From assembly GCA_008636095.1 (NCBI GenBank), contig VSJD01000095.1, positions 1-10,000 on the forward strand: DNA of 10,000 nt. Reading direction: 5' to 3'. Each line of letters begins with the position of its first letter. Positions within the stretch are counted from its first letter, which is position 1. Origin of the DNA: Kiritimatiellota bacterium. Its GTDB lineage: Bacteria > Verrucomicrobiota > Kiritimatiellia > JAAZAB01. Both the position numbers and the translations under genes were made by a program. This document shows positions 7,232 through 10,000 of the stretch, one piece after another. The notes under the pieces are model-generated. The model was not told the DNA's origin and did no database searches. It worked only from the letters and a program-made list of their open reading frames with translations.

Positions 7232-7336
7232 TCAAAATGAAGAATGCAGAATGTAGAATGCAGAATGATTCCGATTACTGTTCTCCGTTTTCGACTTCGG
7301 TTTGTCTGTTTGCTGACTTCTGATTTCTGTCCTCCG
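7232..7336. repeat. Phase-locked heptamer repeat array, 15 units
   Basis: Read on the minus strand from 7336, the sequence falls into consecutive 7-base units without a phase break. The first ten are degenerate purine-rich units of the type C(A/G)GAANN (CGGAGGA, CAGAAAT, CAGAAGT, CAGCAAA, CAGACAA ... CGGAGAA, CAGTAAT, CGGAATC). Five ATTCTNC-type units follow (ATTCTGC, ATTCTAC, ATTCTGC, ATTCTTC, ATTTTGA). The array ends ten bases before the slipin ribosome site. Such heptameric short tandem repeats are known from other repeat-rich bacteria; function is unknown. It would be transcribed as part of an nfeD-slipin message. Confidence 0.7.
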
Positions 7337-7355
7337 TATTTGTTCTCTGACAATC

Positions 7356-7372
7356 GCCGATCGGGGATCGGC
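7356..7372. repeat. Perfect hairpin downstream of nfeD
   Basis: GCCGATC-GGG-GATCGGC is a 7-bp perfect stem with a three-base loop, eleven bases past the nfeD stop codon. On the minus strand it is followed by GATTGTCAG, with no T-run, so it is a poor intrinsic terminator. It may instead be a REP-like palindrome, an mRNA 3'-end stabiliser or a weak attenuator between nfeD and the slipin gene. Confidence 0.5.
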
Positions 7373-7382
7373 TCCTATACTG

Positions 7383-8690
7383 TCATCTGGCGTCATCTTC
7401 CGGCCTACACGCTTCTTCCACCTTCAACGTCATTTGCTTGATGGCGACTACCTTCACACGGCGGCCGGCCGGAATCTCCGTGTCGGCCACGGCATTCCAA
7501 TGGGCGCCGGTTACAAAAGCCGTACCTCCGTCCCGGGTGATCACCGTGCGGGCATTCCCTTCCTGGCCTACCAGTCCCTCGACGCCCGAGACCGGACGTC
7601 GGAGCATGGCTTTCAGCGACAACCATACGCCGAGCGCAAAAAAGGCGCCTGTGATCAGCACCACCGGAATGATAACCTGCAATGATACCCGCATGGCAGG
7701 ATCGGGATTGTGATTAAATAACATGAGCGATCCAATGACCATGGCCACCAGTCCTCCAACGGTCAGCACTCCGTGTGTTGCGGCCTTAATATCCACGATA
7801 AACAGGACAACTGCCAGCACAATCAGTAAAATTCCGGCATAATTCACCGACAAGGTCTGGAACGCAAAAAAAGCCAGGATCAGCGAAATGGCCCCCACCA
7901 CGCCCGGCAAAATGGCGCCGGGATTAGACAACTCGAAATACAGGCCCATTAGGCCGAGCATTAACAGGATATAAGCCAGATTGGGATTGGCGATGGCGTG
8001 CAACAGTTCGTCACGCCAGTTCATTTCGAACCGCGTCAGCACGGCGCCCTTGGTTTTCAGTGTCACGGTGGTTTCGTTGAGCTTGACGGTGCGGCCATCC
8101 AGCAGAGTCATCAGCGCCTCCGTGCTCGGCGCCACCAGGTCAATTACCTTCTTTGCCAGGGCCTCGGTTTCCGAGAGCGACACGCTTTCCTTGACGGCCG
8201 AATTGGCCCAGTCAATGTTGCGTCCCCGCTTTTCGGCGATGGAGCGGATGTAAGCGGCCGCATCGTTGACCGCCTTGGCCGCCATGTTGGTGTCTGTCTG
8301 TAATGATTGTCCGATTGCCACAGGATGGGCGGCGCCGATGGCTGTGCCGGGTGACATGGCGGCTACGTGCGAGGCCATGGTAATAAAGGCGCCGGCCGAG
8401 GCCGCGCGCGAACCGGGGGGTGCCACGAAGACCACCACCGGCAATTTGGCCGACATGATGCGCTTGATGATAACCCGCATGGAATCATCCAGGCCGCCAG
8501 GAGTGTCCAGTTCAAACACCACGCACTCGGCCTTTTGCTGTTCCGCACGGTCAATGGCTTCGATCATGAACTTGACCGTAATGGGGCCGATGACACCATC
8601 CACCTTCGCGACCAGCACCTCCGCGCCGCCGGCACTCACCTGCAGACCGAAGGCCAGCAGAACACTACATAGAAACTGCCGCAAGATCAT
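7383..8690 (-). CDS. nfeD: NfeD family membrane serine protease (long form)
   Basis: This 435-aa protein has a signal-peptide-like N-terminus (1-22). A ClpP-class protease domain follows (about 23-220), with ELDTPGG (60-66) and GSRAASAGAFI (93-103) carrying the nucleophile Ser98. The general-base Lys139 lies in NMAAKAVNDAAAYI. The Ser-Lys spacing of 41 equals the Ser97/Lys138 dyad of archaeal PH1510. GTAIGAAHPV (115-124) is also conserved. Four to five membrane segments (about 236-360) with the LPGVVGAISLILAFFAF motif are followed by a C-terminal OB-fold NfeD domain (about 369-425: GLVGQEGNA, VTGAHWNAVAD, GRRVKVV). It is thought to cleave the C-terminal region of slipin in membrane quality control. 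ATG 8690 is chosen over TTG 8717 because the signal sequence starts there; the ribosome site is weak. It lies 80 bp after the DUF2442 gene and 174 bp before the slipin gene. Confidence 0.94.
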   Translation of the reverse strand: MILRQFLCSVLLAFGLQVSAGGAEVLVAKVDGVIGPITVKFMIEAIDRAEQQKAECVVFELDTPGGLDDSMRVIIKRIMSAKLPVVVFVAPPGSRAASAGAFITMASHVAAMSPGTAIGAAHPVAIGQSLQTDTNMAAKAVNDAAAYIRSIAEKRGRNIDWANSAVKESVSLSETEALAKKVIDLVAPSTEALMTLLDGRTVKLNETTVTLKTKGAVLTRFEMNWRDELLHAIANPNLAYILLMLGLMGLYFELSNPGAILPGVVGAISLILAFFAFQTLSVNYAGILLIVLAVVLFIVDIKAATHGVLTVGGLVAMVIGSLMLFNHNPDPAMRVSLQVIIPVVLITGAFFALGVWLSLKAMLRRPVSGVEGLVGQEGNARTVITRDGGTAFVTGAHWNAVADTEIPAGRRVKVVAIKQMTLKVEEACRPEDDAR

Positions 8691-8770
8691 AATAGGCACC
8701 CGTGAATTATGCAACAAAGTGAAACCGAATTAGGGCTATGGCGGCCAAGTTGCCGCGGCTCAGGCATCAA

Positions 8771-9055
8771 TCAAGATTTTGCTCCATTTTTTACGCTTTT
8801 GTTCAGCGCCGCCCCTTTTGTCCAAAGCTCCGATTCACTCAAATCGATATTATCGCTCCATGAAATGCCATATCCGCCTGCGTCAACTTTAACACCACGG
8901 AAGAAAGATTCGTTTTTGAATGCCGTGAACGGTGTTTTATTGAGAAGAGCATGGCAGTCGAAAATCTTTTCTTTCCCATTGTTAAACCGAACGCGAAGCC
9001 GTTTCCCTCGCAGGGGATTGACCGTCTCTACTTTAGGATAACCGGATATTTTCAT
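8771..9055 (-). CDS. DUF2442 domain protein
   Basis: This is a 94-aa protein with the DUF2442 pattern: PKVETVNPLRGKRLRVRFNN (7-26), KIFDCHALL (30-38), FFRGVKVDAGGYGISWSD (51-68) and IDLSESELW (70-78). The family is small, likely cytoplasmic, and of unknown function. The ATG shares one base with the upstream DUF4160 stop (TAATG), with AGG in the last codons of that gene as ribosome site, so the two are translationally coupled. The extra C-terminal tail after LW is Lys/Asn-rich and weakly conserved. The pairing with DUF4160 is common in bacteria and has been suggested to be toxin-antitoxin-like; here that is inference only. Confidence 0.88.
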   Translation of the reverse strand: MKISGYPKVETVNPLRGKRLRVRFNNGKEKIFDCHALLNKTPFTAFKNESFFRGVKVDAGGYGISWSDNIDLSESELWTKGAALNKSVKNGAKS

Positions 9056-9303
9056 TATTTTAGACCTGGGAGTTGTTTGTATTCCCGCTTCTTCCACATT
9101 TTTATCAGTTCTTCCTGATATGTTTTTGCCCAATCTTTAACCATTTTCTGGGCGCGCAGGGGCAAGTCACCCTCGATCATTTCAATGGTTTGAATTTTGA
9201 AGACACCGTTAAACTCGCCATAGACGGCATGAAAATGGGGTATGCCGTGTTCATTGAAATACATCTTAATCAAAATACCATAGAATCGAGTAATTACTGG
9301 CAT
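9055..9303 (-). CDS. DUF4160 domain protein
   Basis: This is an 82-aa protein typical in size and content of DUF4160: MPVITRFYGILIKMYF, then EHGIPHFHAVYGE (18-30), GDLPLRAQKMVKDWA (45-59) and ELIKMWKKR (65-73). The conserved HGIPHFHA histidines could bind a metal or nucleotide, but function is unknown. Start ATG 9303 has a good ribosome site, AAGGTGA, four bases upstream. It is the first gene of the DUF4160-DUF2442 pair and lies about 205 bp downstream of the predicted start of transcription. The partnership is typical; the toxic or protective role of either protein is not shown by sequence alone. Confidence 0.9.
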   Translation of the reverse strand: MPVITRFYGILIKMYFNEHGIPHFHAVYGEFNGVFKIQTIEMIEGDLPLRAQKMVKDWAKTYQEELIKMWKKREYKQLPGLK

Positions 9304-9351
9304 GTATTCACCTTTTTCGGTTTATCCTTAATTGTATCTCTTTAGCCATCC

Positions 9352-9386
9352 GACCTGTCCACCATAGGCTTGACGAAGGAGGACGG
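9352..9386. repeat. Intergenic copy of the dispersed repeat
   Basis: The segment beginning GACCTGTCCACCATAGGCTT and running on to GGAGGACGG is related to the sequence at 2441-2480 inside the 520-aa membrane gene (12 of the first 14 bases match; the rest aligns after a short indel). It lies in the leader of the DUF4160 gene. The two copies are the only ones seen in this window. Confidence 0.5.
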
Positions 9387-9516
9387 TTTATTTCTACGCT
9401 CCTACCAGCCCCTTTTCCGCCGGAGGCGGATCTGCCCGTGGCATGGCCAAGGCGCAATTCTCCCGAAAATATGCGATCAGTTTGAACCGTTAACCTCGCT
9501 TTAGTTTCCCGGCGAT

Positions 9517-9545
9517 AATATAAAGCAACGGTTACGGGTTGTCAA
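9517..9545 (-). promoter_or_regulatory. Sigma70-type promoter for the DUF4160-DUF2442 pair
   Basis: On the minus strand, TTGACA (9545-9540) is followed by exactly 17 bases and TATATT (9522-9517). This is a perfect -35 box, an ideal spacer and a 5-of-6 -10 box. Transcription would start near 9510 and run into DUF4160, DUF2442 and possibly nfeD and the slipin gene, since no convincing terminator lies between them. It is the best promoter in the window. Confidence 0.7.
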
Positions 9546-9643
9546 ACTAAGAATCCGGCCCAAGAATCCGCGCGTTTGCCAAGGCTACGCAGGGCGAACC
9601 GTTGCGTCCGCGGGACTATGAAAGTTGGACTGGCGAAGAAGGG

Positions 9644-10000
9644 TCAATGGAAGCAAGATACAAACTGGAAAATTCCGCAAACGATGCTGAATAAGACACA
9701 CCAGCCTGTTATCATTGGTTCCTGACGAAAATCCTCGCAAATTTCAGCAAACAGATTTATGGGATATGCGGCTATCGTGGGGAATTGCTTGACCCTGATG
9801 CCGCTCATGATTGCCTTTTCCATCGCGCGCCGGGCAGGTTCGTCAAGAACAGGAGAATGGCCGATGGAACCAAGCATTTGGCGGACACGAATGTTTTCCT
9901 AACTTTCCCGGGCGCATTTTGGACAGTTTGCAATATGTTGGGCCAGCGCGGCATGTTCGGCATGAGTCAGTTTTTCGGCGGGGTAAGACCGTAATACGGT
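9644..10000 (-). pseudogene. Anti-sigma-like zinc-finger protein, partial, interrupted by in-frame TAG
   Basis: The frame enters from the right edge as YPAEKLTHAEHAALAQH, then HIANCPKCARES (His-x3-Cys-x2-Cys). This is the signature of the putative zinc-finger (zf-HC2) at the N-terminus of anti-sigma factors, which bind ECF sigma factors at the membrane. A TAG at 9901-9899 ends it right after the finger. The same frame then continues without another stop: ENIRVRQMLGSIGHSP, an Ala/Arg/Glu-containing linker, and a membrane-like segment (MITGWCVLFSIVCGIFQF) ending at 9644. Zinc finger, linker, single membrane span is the usual anti-sigma layout, so the TAG most likely breaks one gene. Alternatives are a sequencing error, a natural truncated finger protein, or restart at the ATG 9877. 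An ECF sigma gene would be expected just beyond the right edge. Confidence 0.55.

Larger units (their letters stand above)
9304..9643. other. Gene-free region: leader and repeat elements
   Basis: No coding region is supported across this 340-bp gap. It holds a promoter (9517-9545), an approximately 205-base transcribed leader, the repeat unit at 9352-9386, and a short palindrome, TCCGCC-GGA-GGCGGA, at 9416-9430. An open stretch on the plus strand at 9551-9688 has no start codon before 9648 and is not called. No tRNA-like fold or riboswitch motif was recognised. Confidence 0.6.

Noticed and set aside
7232..7336. CRISPR array
   Set aside because: The repeating unit is 7 bases with no spacers, and no cas genes are near.
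7356..7372. Intrinsic terminator after nfeD
   Set aside because: The stem is good but no T-run follows on the minus strand, so it is kept only as a hairpin/repeat.
8266..8733. Plus-strand open frame (155 codons)
   Set aside because: It is antisense to the protease domain of NfeD, whose catalytic motifs are clear on the minus strand.
9551..9688. Plus-strand open stretch near a GC-rich segment
   Set aside because: No start codon or ribosome site lies in its first two thirds, no domain is recognised, and it overlaps the end of the broken anti-sigma frame.
9785..9994. Plus-strand open frame at the right edge
   Set aside because: It is antisense to the zinc-finger anti-sigma-like frame, which has recognisable His/Cys motifs.

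Overview
This window is bacterial chromosome, almost entirely minus-strand coding. Repeat-rich gaps separate a few short operons. An NfeD-slipin pair, many dispersed GC-rich palindromes and a heptamer array between genes suggest a Gram-negative, repeat-rich genome. The repeat style recalls Verrucomicrobiota/Kiritimatiellota-type genomes, but this is a weak inference because no marker gene is present.

Layout, left to right. At 2-285 lies the 3' end of a plus-strand DDE integrase-type transposase, followed by two near-identical direct repeats that look like its terminal binding sites. Positions 331-5264 carry three minus-strand genes, transcribed in the order 684-aa polytopic membrane protein, 520-aa polytopic membrane protein, DUF362/ferredoxin-domain protein. 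Positions 5465-6205 encode an AT-rich SAM-dependent methyltransferase, preceded by a possible 48-codon reading frame that ends one base before its start codon. Positions 6456-8690 hold a slipin (stomatin homologue) and, upstream of it, its partner membrane serine protease NfeD with a visible Ser-Lys dyad. Positions 8771-9303 encode a DUF4160-DUF2442 pair whose stop and start codons overlap, under a near-consensus sigma70-type promoter at 9517-9545. At 9644-10000 a zinc-finger anti-sigma-like gene enters from the right edge and is broken by an in-frame TAG.

How the genes work together. NfeD and slipin are a known membrane quality-control pair. The DUF4160-DUF2442 pair resembles a small toxin-antitoxin-type module, but no function is proven here. 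The two large membrane proteins look like GT-C-fold-like or YfhO-like envelope glycosylation proteins and may act on one envelope pathway with the DUF362 protein and perhaps the methyltransferase. That link rests on adjacency only.

The most unusual signal is repeats inside genes. A repeat found in the intergenic region near 9352 has a diverged copy inside the 520-aa membrane protein, and a perfect palindrome sits inside the 684-aa protein. Both are translated in frame in hydrophilic linkers. A 15-unit, phase-locked heptamer array fills the gap between nfeD and the slipin gene.
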